64,000 bases of DNA, taken from Tenuifilum sp. 4138str. GTDB lineage: Bacteria; Bacteroidota; Bacteroidia; Bacteroidales; Tenuifilaceae. The position numbers and the translations under genes were made by a program. Within the stretch, counting starts at the first letter, position 1. The number at the start of each line of letters is the position of its first letter. The stretch covers positions 186,001 to 250,000 of the forward strand of contig NZ_JBGCUE010000003.1 in NCBI RefSeq assembly GCF_041102575.1, written 5' to 3'. Below are positions 27,914 to 37,373 of the stretch, piece after piece. Below the pieces are notes generated by a model that saw nothing but the letters and a program-made list of their open reading frames with translations, did not search any database and was not told the DNA's origin.

Positions 27914-28513
27914 CTAAATCCAGTGAAAACGCAATCCAAGGCTTGGCATGATGTAGACAAAATCGGCATTTAGGCATTTATTTAGTTTTCCATCTATAAA
28001 GAAGGTGATGTTCAGTGCCGACCGTGTGGATAGTTTAATTCCGGCAATCTTTTGTTCAAGCCCAATGCGCGCAACAAAGTCGGGTGAAAAAGAACTTTCC
28101 CCGTCCAGCTCTCTTTTGCCGCCCTCAATGCCAAAACCAATGTAAGGGTTTAGCAGTATTGGCAGGTAGAACTTAGTATCTATTCCGTAGCGTATGCTCC
28201 CTTTCTCCCAGGTCTCGTTATTCTGCCTTTCTATCAGGGAGCCTAACAGCAAACCTTCCATGCCAGCCCAAATACCAATGGCAATTTTCTTGTTAATGGC
28301 AAATTGGCTTGTGCAGATCTTGCTCAAACGGTAAAACTGAACATCCACCGCTGTTGGCTCAACAATATTGGCACCAACACCTACACGCCAGCGGCCTGTG
28401 TACTCGTTTTTCTCCTGCAACCAGTTTGTTCTCTTCTGCTGGGCGTACAATGTATTTACTAATATTACCGTAGTTAGAACAGTAATGATTATGGGTAAAA
28501 GTTTATGTTTCAT
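27914..28513 (-). CDS. Outer-membrane beta-barrel-like protein
   Basis: A 199-residue exported protein with a signal peptide ending TLYAQ. The mature part alternates short amphipathic strands and turns (GRWRVGVGANI, KIAIGIWAGMEGLLLG, LNPYIGFGIEGGKRE) and ends in a strand with a terminal aromatic pair FHWI, a usual barrel signature. This suggests a small 8-stranded outer-membrane barrel. I cannot name a function. It is monocistronic, with no neighbour on the same strand nearby. Confidence 0.6.
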   Translation of the reverse strand: MKHKLLPIIITVLTTVILVNTLYAQQKRTNWLQEKNEYTGRWRVGVGANIVEPTAVDVQFYRLSKICTSQFAINKKIAIGIWAGMEGLLLGSLIERQNNETWEKGSIRYGIDTKFYLPILLNPYIGFGIEGGKRELDGESSFSPDFVARIGLEQKIAGIKLSTRSALNITFFIDGKLNKCLNADFVYIMPSLGLRFHWI

Positions 28514-28883
28514 GCAGCTACAGATTTTTCCACCATTATTGGTTATACTTAAAAGTTAACAGTGCAATTTAACGAAATTATTGTCCGTTGCTGTCATTTT
28601 GCCTGCAATTAAATTAGATGGTATAAGCCTCTGCAAGCAACAATCCTTTAAAAACATCTACGAGCCGTGGGAAAGATACCCAAATATATCTAATCGCCTA
28701 ACCAATTCAAAAATTGAGTCAAACTCACTTTCAGCAGAAATATATCGAGACAAAGCCTTTGGTTTCAGAAAAAACATCTATGCATTTTGTCTATTGCTGA
28801 AAATATTTCTACTTTAAGGGAAAATGCTATAAAATGATGTTGATAAACATAGCCGCAAGCTAATGCAATGTCGATTGATTTTG

Positions 28884-28891
28884 TAGCTTTG
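28884..28891 (+). promoter_or_regulatory. Putative -7 box (TAGCTTTG) for glutamine synthetase
   Basis: TAGCTTTG fits TAnnTTTG and lies 24 bases before the ATG at 28916. The remaining 370 bases between the two divergent genes (28514-28883) hold no other feature that I can support. Confidence 0.5.
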
Positions 28892-28915
28892 GCAAAATAA
28901 AAAAATTAGGAACAC

Positions 28916-30421
28916 ATGAACGATTCTGAAATCCTGATGAACCCTAATGAGCTGGTTCGCTTTCTGAAGAAACCCGCATCGGAGTTTACCAAGAACGATA
29001 TTATTCGCTTTTGCGAGGCTAACAACATTCAAATGGTTAACTTCCGCTATGTGGCCGAGGATGGCAAGCTAAAAACTTTGAACTTTGTAATATCATCAAA
29101 GGAGCACCTCGATTCCGTTCTATCGGCCGGAGAGAGGGTTGACGGTAGTAGCTTGTTCTCGTTCATTGAGGCCGGAAGTAGCGACCTTTACGTTATACCA
29201 CGTTACCGTACCGCTTTTGTGAATCCCTTTTCCGATGTTCCTACAATTGACATTCTTTGCTCATTTTACGATAGCACCGGCAAACCCCTTGAAAGCGCTC
29301 CTGAAAATGTGCTACGCAAAGCTCACGATTTATTCAAGAGCGAAACGGGCATGACCTTTAAGGCACTTGCAGAACTGGAGTACTACGTGATTAGCGAACG
29401 CGAAGATTTTTACCCGGGTGTCGATCAAAAGGGTTACCACGCCTCGGAACCATTTGCAAAGTGGGAAAACCTACGTCGCGAGGCTCTTATTTACATTGCC
29501 AGTGCTGGAGGCAAGGTTAAGTATGGCCACTCAGAGGTTGGTTGCTTCATGACCGACGAATATCTATACGAGCAGCACGAGATTGAATTCCTTCCCATGC
29601 CTGCTGAGGAGGCTGTTGAACAGCTGATTATTGCCAAGTGGATTGTTCGAATGCTTGGCTATCGTTATGGAGTAGATATTAGCTTTGCCCCAAAAATCAC
29701 TGTAGGAAAGGCAGGAAGCGGTTTACATTTCCACATGATGGTGGAAAAAGATGGCAAAAACATGATGGTTGAAAACGGTAAGCTTAGCAATACCGCCAAG
29801 AAAATGGTTGCCGGAATCCTCGATGCAGCCGATGCCCTTACCGCCTTTGGTAATACCATACCCATATCGTACCTGCGCCTTGTTCCACACCAGGAAGCAC
29901 CTACTAACATCTGCTGGGGCGAGCGTAACCGTTCAGTTGTAATACGTGTTCCGTTAGGATGGATTGGTGCTGAGCACATGGTTCAACATGCCAACCCCAA
30001 CGATTGCAGCGTATACGAGGCTAAAGAAAGCAAGCAAACCGTTGAGTATCGTGTTGCCGATGGATCAGCTAACCCTTACCTAACTGTTGCCGGCCTTATT
30101 GTTGCTGCACTCGATGGGCTTCGTCGCCCCGATGCACTTGAGCTAGCCGAAAAGCTATATGTTGATGTTAATATCTTCAGGCCAGAGTTTAAGGATAGGC
30201 TTGCCAGCCTCAAGCAATTACCTGCATCGTGCTGGGAATCGGCCGAGGCGCTTGAGGCCAAAAGGCAAAAGTTTGAAAAGGATGGTATTTACCCACACGG
30301 CATGATCGACTCAATTATTTCAAAGCTGAAAGCTTTTAACGATAAGGGGCTAAGCGAGAAACTATACGGAAATAACGCCGAAATAGCCAAGCTGGTATCG
30401 CAGTTCCTACATATTGCTTAA
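28916..30421 (+). CDS. glnA: Glutamine synthetase (GS-I-like)
   Basis: Catalyses ATP-dependent condensation of glutamate and ammonia. The 501-residue protein has an N-terminal beta-grasp domain and a catalytic domain with ELEYYVI (metal-binding glutamate), GSGLHFHM, the NRSVVIRVP substrate-binding block and VEYRVADGSANPYL. The NLYxLPPEE adenylylation tyrosine site of GS-I-beta enzymes is missing at the C-terminus, so it is probably not controlled by adenylylation. Alternative ATG codons near the start (28937) would remove only a few residues. A -7 box precedes it and a strong terminator follows; it is a single-gene unit. Confidence 0.92.
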   Translation: MNDSEILMNPNELVRFLKKPASEFTKNDIIRFCEANNIQMVNFRYVAEDGKLKTLNFVISSKEHLDSVLSAGERVDGSSLFSFIEAGSSDLYVIPRYRTAFVNPFSDVPTIDILCSFYDSTGKPLESAPENVLRKAHDLFKSETGMTFKALAELEYYVISEREDFYPGVDQKGYHASEPFAKWENLRREALIYIASAGGKVKYGHSEVGCFMTDEYLYEQHEIEFLPMPAEEAVEQLIIAKWIVRMLGYRYGVDISFAPKITVGKAGSGLHFHMMVEKDGKNMMVENGKLSNTAKKMVAGILDAADALTAFGNTIPISYLRLVPHQEAPTNICWGERNRSVVIRVPLGWIGAEHMVQHANPNDCSVYEAKESKQTVEYRVADGSANPYLTVAGLIVAALDGLRRPDALELAEKLYVDVNIFRPEFKDRLASLKQLPASCWESAEALEAKRQKFEKDGIYPHGMIDSIISKLKAFNDKGLSEKLYGNNAEIAKLVSQFLHIA

Positions 30422-30440
30422 CATTTCAGGGAATATATCA

Positions 30441-30470
30441 ATGCCGATCCTGTTGGATCGGCATTTTTTA
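30441..30470 (+). terminator. Rho-independent terminator after glnA
   Basis: A perfect 10-bp stem, ATGCCGATCC (30441-30450) with GGATCGGCAT (30455-30464), loop tgtt, followed by Ts. It also reaches the 3' end of the convergent gene that ends at 30468, so it may act in both directions. Confidence 0.93.
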
Positions 30471-31157
30471 TTTTCTCAACCCAACTCCAAGGTTCAGATG
30501 CCCTGCAACGTTCACAAACCTTGCATGACCACCATTGATAGGTACTTTGGCGAATGCAGCTGTAGTTTTTGCCCCAAATAAAAGGTAAACGTGCTTTGAT
30601 ATGTCGATTTTACGCTCAGCGCTGGCTGAAAATACAGGCCCAGTAAGGTAGTAGCCCATATCCCAATCATCGGTTGAGTTTCCGAACTCAAGTCCACGAA
30701 TTTTCGACTCCGGGTGTGCAATTACAAGCCCTAGCCCTGCTCTGTACCGGTATTTACCCCTTTCAATTCCGTAGTTAAAAATCAGCATGTTAAACCCATG
30801 CGAAACGTTAAACTTTTGCACTTCGGCAGTAGTGTTTTTCAGGTACAGCTTGTGGTGTATTAACTCAGCTTCATAGATTCTTTTCCCAACTATTTTTCCA
30901 AGTCGAACATCCCAGTAAACCGGTAAAGTGAAAGGCTCAGTTTTAAATCGGGCTGTCATTCTAATTGTTGGTGTGCCATCCTGATAAATAGCTAGCGGCA
31001 TTGGCAGATTATAGACACCCCCACCAGAGGCCTCAGCGTACCATTGAGCATTTAAACTGCTTGGCTGTAAGGTAAAAAGTATAAGAGCTGCCCAAAGTAT
31101 ATTAAAGCCACAGCTTGAGTTGTTCCGCAATGTTTTGCGAAGCTTTCCCATTTCCAT
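30468..31157 (-). CDS. Outer-membrane barrel-like protein overlapping wecB
   Basis: A 229-residue exported protein: a basic N-terminus (KLRKTLRN), a hydrophobic segment and a cleavage site near LNAQW. The mature part is rich in alternating strands (YRYRAGLGLVIAHP, VYLLFGAKTTAAF) and ends LNLGVGLRK, typical of a small barrel. Its signal peptide can be reached only by starting inside the end of the wecB gene, so the two frames overlap by about 50 bases; ATGs at 31157 and 31151 are both possible. Such overlap usually means translational coupling. The function is unknown. Confidence 0.62.
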   Translation of the reverse strand: MEMGKLRKTLRNNSSCGFNILWAALILFTLQPSSLNAQWYAEASGGGVYNLPMPLAIYQDGTPTIRMTARFKTEPFTLPVYWDVRLGKIVGKRIYEAELIHHKLYLKNTTAEVQKFNVSHGFNMLIFNYGIERGKYRYRAGLGLVIAHPESKIRGLEFGNSTDDWDMGYYLTGPVFSASAERKIDISKHVYLLFGAKTTAAFAKVPINGGHARFVNVAGHLNLGVGLRK

Positions 31158-32187
31158 ACAAATCGATATCGAAGTTCGATTTTTTATTTATCATTTCACT
31201 GTAAGCATGGTAAATGGTATCGGCATTGGGGCCTGCTAATCGATTAAAGCCATGCTCAACCAGTTCAACCCACTCGGTTTGTTCGCGCAGGGTAATGCAG
31301 TGTTTACCAAAAAAGAAAGCCTCTTTCTGTAACCCTCCGCTATCGGTCATAACCAGCTTGCAATTGCTAATAAGCATCAGCATATCAAAATACCCAACCG
31401 GATTAATAACCGTAAACTCAGGGGAAATTCCCATTTGCTCAAGTATTTTCCTGGTTCTTGGATGCAGTGGAACCACTACACGTGTTTCACGGTTAATCCT
31501 ATTCAGCCCATCAATAATGTTTTTGAGGTTTGAAGGATCATCGGTGTTCTCCTGCCTGTGAATGGTTGCTAAAACAAAGTCGTTGCTGAGCTTGAGTTCG
31601 TTTAATATTTTCGATTCACGTTTTGCTTTGTCGAGGTAGAAGTAGGCCGCGTCCTGCATTACATCGCCACACTTAACAATTTGCGCTTTAAAGCCATCAA
31701 AGCCTTCGGCTTTAAGGTTGGCAACTGCGGCATCGGTTGGGCAGAATAGAAGGCTTGAAATGCGGTCGGTAAGAATTCGGTTCACCTCCTCGGGCATGGC
31801 CATGTTGAACGAGCGTAACCCGGCTTCAACGTGGATTACCCTTACATGCAACTTAACAGCAGCAAGCGCTCCGGCAAGGGTTGAGTTTGTATCGCCATAA
31901 ACCATAACAGCCAATGGCTTCTCCTTCAGGATTACCTCTTCAACCTGCTCGAGCATCCGCCCGGTCATTGCCCCATGGTTAAGGCTGTTGATATTCAGGT
32001 TGTAGGCAGGTGCCGGTATGCTCATTTCGCTGAAAAACACATCGGACATGTTTTGGTCAAAATGCTGACCGGTGTGAACAATTATCTCGGGAATGCCAAA
32101 TGCCTGCAGTTGGCGGCTAACAGCCGCCGCCTTTACAAACTGAGGGCGTGCCCCAAGAACAGTAAGAATTACCTTTTTACTACCCAT
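31102..32187 (-). CDS. wecB: UDP-N-acetylglucosamine 2-epimerase
   Basis: The 361-residue enzyme interconverts UDP-GlcNAc and UDP-ManNAc for surface polysaccharide synthesis. It starts with VLGARPQFVKAAA, has HTGQHFD, the HVEAGLRSFN block, HRQENTDD and, near the C-terminus, the TDSGGLQKEAFFFGKH nucleotide-binding block, all standard. Length is normal for this family. It overlaps the preceding glycosyltransferase by eight bases, so the two form one transcriptional unit. Other members of the polysaccharide pathway are not in the window. Confidence 0.95.
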   Translation of the reverse strand: MGSKKVILTVLGARPQFVKAAAVSRQLQAFGIPEIIVHTGQHFDQNMSDVFFSEMSIPAPAYNLNINSLNHGAMTGRMLEQVEEVILKEKPLAVMVYGDTNSTLAGALAAVKLHVRVIHVEAGLRSFNMAMPEEVNRILTDRISSLLFCPTDAAVANLKAEGFDGFKAQIVKCGDVMQDAAYFYLDKAKRESKILNELKLSNDFVLATIHRQENTDDPSNLKNIIDGLNRINRETRVVVPLHPRTRKILEQMGISPEFTVINPVGYFDMLMLISNCKLVMTDSGGLQKEAFFFGKHCITLREQTEWVELVEHGFNRLAGPNADTIYHAYSEMINKKSNFDIDLYGNGKASQNIAEQLKLWL

Positions 32188-33493
32188 TTGTGATTTGGTT
32201 TAAAATCTCGGACAACCTGCCGGTAAGGGCTTTACGGGAGTATTTCTCAATACCCTTGGGCTCGGGAGAGAGGTTGCCCTGCCTGAATAAGTTAAAGTAT
32301 TTGACGAGTGTTTGAGTGGCCCCCTCAACATCGGTATAATCAATAACATCGCCAGAGGCCGTTTCGTGCACTATTTCTGCTATATCGCTATCGGTGGGGC
32401 CTATGGCAAGAATTTGCTTGCCAACAGCAAGGTACTCAAAGAACTTCCCAGTCACAATTCCCTTTGCGTTTGGGGTATTATTGATGACAAGCAGCAGAAT
32501 TTGAGCGTTTTTTTGAAGCGCCAATGCCCGGTCGTGTGGAAGTAATCCATGGTGCTCAAAGTTCTTTTCAAGCCCATAACTCTTTATGGCCGTAGTAACC
32601 GAGATATCAATCTGACCAGCCATTTGTATCCTCAATTTTTGGGCAAACTCAGCGTTTTCCGCGCATATCCTACTTAACGTTTGCCATAAAACATGTGGGT
32701 TACGGGCTGAGTTCATGGTTCCCACATAGCAAATGGAAAAACTATTGTTTCTTTGGGTTTCACCAGCAGGGATGTCATCCGTATCAAAGCCGTTGGTTAA
32801 AACCAAAACTTTATTACTGCCTAAGCCTTCAAATTCCCGCTTCATTTGCTGCGATACTACAACAACGCAATCGGCTGTTTTTACAACTATCCGCTCAAGC
32901 CTATGGTGATACCAGTTGGCAAACTTGGTAAGCCTCAGCTCATGGTAAAAATCAATATTTGTCCATGGGTCTCGGAAATCGGCAAGCCATGGTATATTGA
33001 GTTTACGCTTCAGTTTTAGTCCAATTAGATGCATGGAGTGAGGTGGCCCAGTGGTAACAATGGCATCAACTGGGTGTTGCTTAAGGTAACGCTTTAAAAA
33101 CTTTACCGATGGCCTAACCCAGAATACGCGCGGATCGGGTATCAAAATGTTACCCCGTATCCAGACCATCAGTTTTGCCAACCTCCCTTTTTTACCGCTA
33201 TCGTCGGCAAAGCCAAGCCCTAGTTTTTTCCCTTTTCGCCCTGTTATCCATTTGTAAATGTCGTAGGGTTCCCAAATTGGCCGTTTAATTACCTCGATGT
33301 TCTCAGGGATATCTTTAAACAGGGAATAGTCGTCGTAAAAGGATTCAGGGTTCTCAGGGGTGTAAACAATTGGCTCCCAGCCAAAATCGCGAAGGTACTT
33401 TACAAACTTTAGCCAACGTTGCACGGCAACACCACCCGATGGAGGCCAGTAGTATGTTACTATCAGTACCCTTTTACGCGATGTTTGACTCAT
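32180..33493 (-). CDS. Glycosyltransferase family 4
   Basis: A 437-residue GT-B glycosyltransferase. The N-terminal half begins RVLIVTYYWPPSGGVAVQRW, a typical acceptor-side segment with the glycine-rich loop, and includes ADFRDPW. The C-terminal half has the FSICYVGTM start of the nucleotide-binding domain and the GKFFEYLAVGKQILAIGP loop with the conserved glutamate. The start at 33493 (MSQTSRK) was chosen because a good promoter lies just upstream at 33508-33539; a longer frame to 33538 would begin inside that promoter. It overlaps the epimerase gene, which suggests a role in capsule or O-antigen-like polysaccharide synthesis. The sugar is not deducible. Confidence 0.85.
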   Translation of the reverse strand: MSQTSRKRVLIVTYYWPPSGGVAVQRWLKFVKYLRDFGWEPIVYTPENPESFYDDYSLFKDIPENIEVIKRPIWEPYDIYKWITGRKGKKLGLGFADDSGKKGRLAKLMVWIRGNILIPDPRVFWVRPSVKFLKRYLKQHPVDAIVTTGPPHSMHLIGLKLKRKLNIPWLADFRDPWTNIDFYHELRLTKFANWYHHRLERIVVKTADCVVVVSQQMKREFEGLGSNKVLVLTNGFDTDDIPAGETQRNNSFSICYVGTMNSARNPHVLWQTLSRICAENAEFAQKLRIQMAGQIDISVTTAIKSYGLEKNFEHHGLLPHDRALALQKNAQILLLVINNTPNAKGIVTGKFFEYLAVGKQILAIGPTDSDIAEIVHETASGDVIDYTDVEGATQTLVKYFNLFRQGNLSPEPKGIEKYSRKALTGRLSEILNQITNG

Positions 33494-33507
33494 GCAAAAA
33501 TTTTTGT

Positions 33508-33539
33508 TAAAGATAGATAGATTAGCCAATTCCAACAAA
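33508..33539 (-). promoter_or_regulatory. Promoter for the glycosyltransferase-wecB operon
   Basis: On the minus strand TTTG (33539-33536) is followed after 20 bases by TATCTTTA (33515-33508). This matches the Bacteroidota TTTG-N19-21-TAnnTTTG promoter except for the last base. It predicts a start of transcription around 33502, just in front of the ATG at 33493. Confidence 0.6.
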
Positions 33540-33600
33540 TGGGGGCATCACTTGATTGTCAATTCAAATGTTTTTCATACCTTTCCTAATCTAACTTAAA

Positions 33601-34569
33601 ATGCATAAGTGTATGGTACTATTTAAAGTTATTGCGTGGTTAATCCTTGTTTATGGCATAATTGCATTGGTTGCCAAAAAGGCAAGGCCATCGGGGTTTG
33701 ACCTTCCCTTTGCTTTGCCAGCCATTTTGGTTGGGGCTATACTTTTAGTGATGCTTTCGCTGATTGTGGTTGTTGGACCGCAGGAGGTTGCTGTGGTTAC
33801 CACACCGAGTGGTGTCCGCTCTGAACCCCTGCACACCGGATGGCATGTAATAGCCCCGTGGAACGATATTCACTACATGGATAAAACCGTTTGGGTTTAC
33901 ACCTGTGCCAATTCTATAGGCGAGGGCGAAAAACCTAACTCCGATGCCATTTGGGCGCCTACCAAGGACGGTATAAAGCTTGGTTTTGATGTATCCGTTT
34001 CGTGGCGCATTGATGCCAATGAAGCTCCTTGGATATACCAAAACGTTACAGAGAACGACGGTGGCCGATCGGGACGTTACCTCTGGCTTGAGGAGAATGT
34101 AATCCGCGCAAAGCTGAAATCGGCATTAGCTCTAACTGTTTCGGGTTTTACTCCCATTGAGGCATACAGCACTAAGCGAAACGACATCCAACAGGAAATC
34201 CTTGAACGCATTAAGGATGAATGCAAGCAGTATCGAATAATAATTGATAACGTGGATGTGCGCGAAGTTTACTATAACGAGGAGTACGAAAAGGCTATTA
34301 ATGCTAAGAAATTGGCCGAGCAGGAAGCTTTAAGGTTAATTGAGGTAACCAAGCAAAAGGAAGAGCAGCTCAAGCAGGCTACTATCGATAAGAATATTGC
34401 CATTGAGAAAGCTAAGGGAGAGTCGGAGGCTCTTAAAATCAAGGGTCAGTCCATTAGTAGCAATCCTAAGATCATTGAGCTTGAATGGATCAATAAGTGG
34501 AATGGTCAGCTTCCCACTTACATGATGGGGAATGGCCAGGGAATAATGGTCAACCTTAACAACAAGTAG
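33601..34569 (+). CDS. SPFH / band 7 domain membrane protein
   Basis: A 322-residue protein of the stomatin/prohibitin/flotillin superfamily. Two hydrophobic stretches near the N-terminus (about 8-24 and 38-60) anchor it, followed by the band-7 domain starting VVGPQEVAVVTTPSG and a charged helical region (about 225-285) likely to form oligomers. These proteins assemble into large membrane-associated rings or cages and often regulate a protease. No NfeD-like or FtsH partner lies next to it. An ATG at 33613 is a possible alternative. It appears to be a single-gene unit between the divergent glycosyltransferase and the carbonic anhydrase. Confidence 0.85.
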   Translation: MHKCMVLFKVIAWLILVYGIIALVAKKARPSGFDLPFALPAILVGAILLVMLSLIVVVGPQEVAVVTTPSGVRSEPLHTGWHVIAPWNDIHYMDKTVWVYTCANSIGEGEKPNSDAIWAPTKDGIKLGFDVSVSWRIDANEAPWIYQNVTENDGGRSGRYLWLEENVIRAKLKSALALTVSGFTPIEAYSTKRNDIQQEILERIKDECKQYRIIIDNVDVREVYYNEEYEKAINAKKLAEQEALRLIEVTKQKEEQLKQATIDKNIAIEKAKGESEALKIKGQSISSNPKIIELEWINKWNGQLPTYMMGNGQGIMVNLNNK

Positions 34570-34587
34570 TAACCCCTACTGAACTAG

Positions 34588-34615
34588 CGAAGCCGGTAAT
34601 CCCGGCTTCGTTTGC
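34588..34615 (+). terminator. Probable terminator after the band-7 gene
   Basis: CGAAGCCGG (34588-34596) pairs with CCGGCTTCG (34602-34610). Only three Ts follow, so termination could be weak. The stem lies between convergent genes. Confidence 0.55.
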
Positions 34616-34640
34616 TATGATTTATCTGTAAGGAAAATAT

Positions 34641-35267
34641 CTATTCAAGGCGATATATCGACATAATTTCCGTAAGAATAGCATCGGTATCGACCTTTAA
34701 ATCTTTCAGCAGGCCCGTTTCCATATCGAAAACCCAACCATGCACGTTGAGTGTTTTGGATCGGATAGCTTTTTGAACTTCAGGGGCCTTGATAACGTTT
34801 ACGCACTGCTCCCTCACGTTCAGTTCTACCAGACGTCTTTGCCTATCGGTAATAGAGTTGCTTGTTTCAATTTCATGTCGATGGTGGCGATAAATATCAC
34901 GGATATTCCGTAGCCAGGGATTGAGTATACCCATATCTTTTGGCTGCAGTGCAGCCTCAATGCCTCCACAGTGGTAGTGACCGCAAACTACAATATGTTC
35001 AACCCTTAGTACCGTTACAGCATAGTTTATTATTGCCATTGAGGCAAGGTCGCCAGCGGGAACAAGGTTGGCAATATTGCGGTAAACAAAAACATCGCCC
35101 GGATTTGCCCCCATAAGTTCTTCAGCTGTAACCCGGCTATCGGAACAGCCAATGTAAAGCATGTTGGGCTGCTGGCTCAGCGAAAGGTTTCGAAAGAAAC
35201 TGGGGTTAACGCGCTTCCGCGCTTCAGCCCAGTTCCTGTTATTCTCAAAAACCTTTTTGATGTCCAT
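34641..35267 (-). CDS. Beta-class carbonic anhydrase
   Basis: The 208-residue enzyme interconverts CO2 and bicarbonate. Zinc ligands are C41 (in CSDSRV, with the D43-R45 dyad), H97 and C100 (in GHYHCGG). All are intact and the length is normal. It lies three bases downstream of the carboxyltransferase gene on the same strand, making it the last gene of the acyl-CoA carboxylase operon. Bicarbonate is the co-substrate of biotin carboxylase, so the placement has an obvious metabolic meaning. It may also have general roles in CO2 retention. Confidence 0.95.
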   Translation of the reverse strand: MDIKKVFENNRNWAEARKRVNPSFFRNLSLSQQPNMLYIGCSDSRVTAEELMGANPGDVFVYRNIANLVPAGDLASMAIINYAVTVLRVEHIVVCGHYHCGGIEAALQPKDMGILNPWLRNIRDIYRHHRHEIETSNSITDRQRRLVELNVREQCVNVIKAPEVQKAIRSKTLNVHGWVFDMETGLLKDLKVDTDAILTEIMSIYRLE

Positions 35268-35270
35268 GAG

Positions 35271-36812
35271 CTACAAAACAATGTTACCATGTTTGCGGGG
35301 TGGGTTCTGCTGGCTCTTGGAACGGGTCATCTCCAGTGCCTGAATCAGCTTGGCACGAGTTTGTTTTGGGTAGATAACCTCATCGATATAGCCCAGTTCC
35401 GCAGCACGGTAGGGGTTTGCAAATGTCTCGCGGTACTCATCAATTAGTTCCTGACGGGTTTCCTCGCTGTCAATTTTATTCCTGTACAGTATGTTTACTG
35501 CTCCCTCGGGGCCCATAACAGCAATCTCAGCCATGGGATAGGCGTAGTTAACATCGGCGCCAACCTGCTTGCTGGACATTACACAGTATGCACCACCGTA
35601 TGCCTTGCGGGTGATTACCGCAATTTTAGGAACTGTTGCTTCCGAGTAAGCGTATAGCAGCTTTGCCCCATGGCGAATAATACCATTCGATTCCTGATTA
35701 ACACCCGGTAGAAATCCCGGAACATCAACAAAGGTTACAATGGGAATGTTGAACGAATCGCAGAAGCGAATAAAGCGAGCGCCCTTAACCGATGCGTCGA
35801 TATCGAGCACGCCGGCAAGATGGGCAGGCTGGTTGGCAACTATGCCAACGGTGTGTCCCGCCATACGCGCAAAGCCAACAACAATGTTTTTGGCAAAGAG
35901 CGGCTGAACCTCCAGAAAGTTTTTATCGTCAACCACGGTTAGGATTAACTCCTTGATATCGTATGGTTTATTTGGGTCGGCTGGGATTAGGGTTTGTAGA
36001 CTTTCGTCCTCGCGGAGCGGGTCATCGGTTGTTGGGAAAACGGGTGGCTCCTCCATGTTGTTAACGGGTAGGAAACTCATTAGCTCCCTAACAAGCATAA
36101 GTGCCTGTTCGTCGTTTTCGGCAATGAAGTGCGCTACGCCGCTTTTGGCATTATGGGTAACGGCTCCGCCCAGCTCATCCTTGGTAACATCCTCGTGTGT
36201 AACGGCTTTTATAACATCGGGTCCGGTAACAAACATGTAGCTGGAATCCTTAACCATAATAATAAAATCGGTTAGGGCTGGTGAGTACACTGCACCACCA
36301 GCGCAAGGTCCCATTATGCAGGTTACTTGTGGGATAACCCCGGAACTACGAACGTTGTTGTAGAATATCTCGGCATAGCCTGCCAAACTCTGAACACCTT
36401 CCTGAATACGTGCACCACCCGAGTCGTTCAACCCAATAATTGGTGCGCCCATACGGGTGGCCAACTGCTGAAGCTTGATAATCTTATCGGCGTTAGCCCT
36501 ACTAAGCGTACCGCCAAAAACAGTAAAATCGTATGCATAAACGTAAACCAACCGTCCGTCAATCTTGCCATAACCGGTTACCACGCCGTCGCCGGGTATT
36601 CGGTTCTTATCCATGCCAAAATCGTTGGTACGGTGGGTCACAAACTTGTCAAATTCATTGAAAGTACCGGGGTCGAGCAGTTCAACAATACGTTCCCTTG
36701 CAGTTTTTTTTCCACTTTCGTGTTGTTTGGCAATACGGTCGGGTCCGCCAGCCTGCTCGGCTATGGCATTGCGTCGCTCTAACTCCTGATATAGCTCATC
36801 AAGTGTTTTCAT
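35271..36812 (-). CDS. Acyl-CoA (probably propionyl-CoA) carboxylase carboxyltransferase subunit
   Basis: A 513-residue carboxyltransferase (crotonase-like fold) that moves CO2 from biotin to an acyl-CoA. Visible blocks are the N-terminal [23 protein letters not shown], the oxyanion region [31 protein letters not shown], and [11 protein letters not shown] in the C-terminal half. The PccB/MmdA branch has this length. With separate biotin carboxylase and carrier genes immediately upstream it resembles the Bacteroidota propionyl-CoA carboxylase / methylmalonyl-CoA decarboxylase-type set. Whether it runs towards methylmalonyl-CoA formation or decarboxylation cannot be told from sequence; no membrane sodium-pump subunits are nearby, which favours carboxylation. 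Confidence 0.92.
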   Translation of the reverse strand: MKTLDELYQELERRNAIAEQAGGPDRIAKQHESGKKTARERIVELLDPGTFNEFDKFVTHRTNDFGMDKNRIPGDGVVTGYGKIDGRLVYVYAYDFTVFGGTLSRANADKIIKLQQLATRMGAPIIGLNDSGGARIQEGVQSLAGYAEIFYNNVRSSGVIPQVTCIMGPCAGGAVYSPALTDFIIMVKDSSYMFVTGPDVIKAVTHEDVTKDELGGAVTHNAKSGVAHFIAENDEQALMLVRELMSFLPVNNMEEPPVFPTTDDPLREDESLQTLIPADPNKPYDIKELILTVVDDKNFLEVQPLFAKNIVVGFARMAGHTVGIVANQPAHLAGVLDIDASVKGARFIRFCDSFNIPIVTFVDVPGFLPGVNQESNGIIRHGAKLLYAYSEATVPKIAVITRKAYGGAYCVMSSKQVGADVNYAYPMAEIAVMGPEGAVNILYRNKIDSEETRQELIDEYRETFANPYRAAELGYIDEVIYPKQTRAKLIQALEMTRSKSQQNPPRKHGNIVL

Positions 36813-36845
36813 GGAAAAAAAATGATAATGGTTAAAGGATAGAAT

Positions 36846-37367
36846 TTACTCAATCTCAACAAGTGGTTGGTTAGCATTGATATTATCGCCCTCAGTCACG
36901 TATATCTTCTTTACCATCCCATCAACGGGGCTTTTGTACTCGCTTTCCATTTTCATGGCCGATATAACAATCACCGTTGTTCCTTTTGAAACGGTTTCGC
37001 CTTCGAATACCGGAATCTTAACCACCCTACCGGGCATGGGTGTTGATATTATCTTATCGGCAGCATGGTCGTCGAGAGCCTTTCGGCTTCGTTGGTATCG
37101 ACTTTGGGCGTCAATAATTTCCACCTCGTGGGAGTTGTAAAAGGTATTCACGTAGTAATTTTTTGGCCCATCGCCAGGAATAATCTCAATGTTAAACGAT
37201 TTGCCATTATGGATTATGGAAAAAACACCGTTCTCAACCTGGGCAATGTCCACCTCGTACTCAACGCCATCAACCTCAAAAACGGCAATATTTTCATCGC
37301 GGCGCACCAGCTTAACCTCGGCTATGCGATCGCCAATTCTAACTTCAAGTCCCATTTGTTCAAGCAT
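36846..37367 (-). CDS. Biotin carboxyl carrier protein subunit
   Basis: A 173-residue protein with an N-terminal region of beta strands (about 1-90) and a C-terminal biotinyl-lipoyl domain (about 100-173). The biotinylated lysine is K139 in the AMKME motif. A short linker joins the two parts. It sits between the biotin carboxylase gene (six bases upstream) and the carboxyltransferase gene (33 bases downstream), as expected for a shared carrier. The N-terminal half is not the standard Pro/Ala-rich linker but appears folded; it may dock to the partner subunits. Confidence 0.93.
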   Translation of the reverse strand: MLEQMGLEVRIGDRIAEVKLVRRDENIAVFEVDGVEYEVDIAQVENGVFSIIHNGKSFNIEIIPGDGPKNYYVNTFYNSHEVEIIDAQSRYQRSRKALDDHAADKIISTPMPGRVVKIPVFEGETVSKGTTVIVISAMKMESEYKSPVDGMVKKIYVTEGDNINANQPLVEIE

Positions 37368-37373
37368 GTTTGT

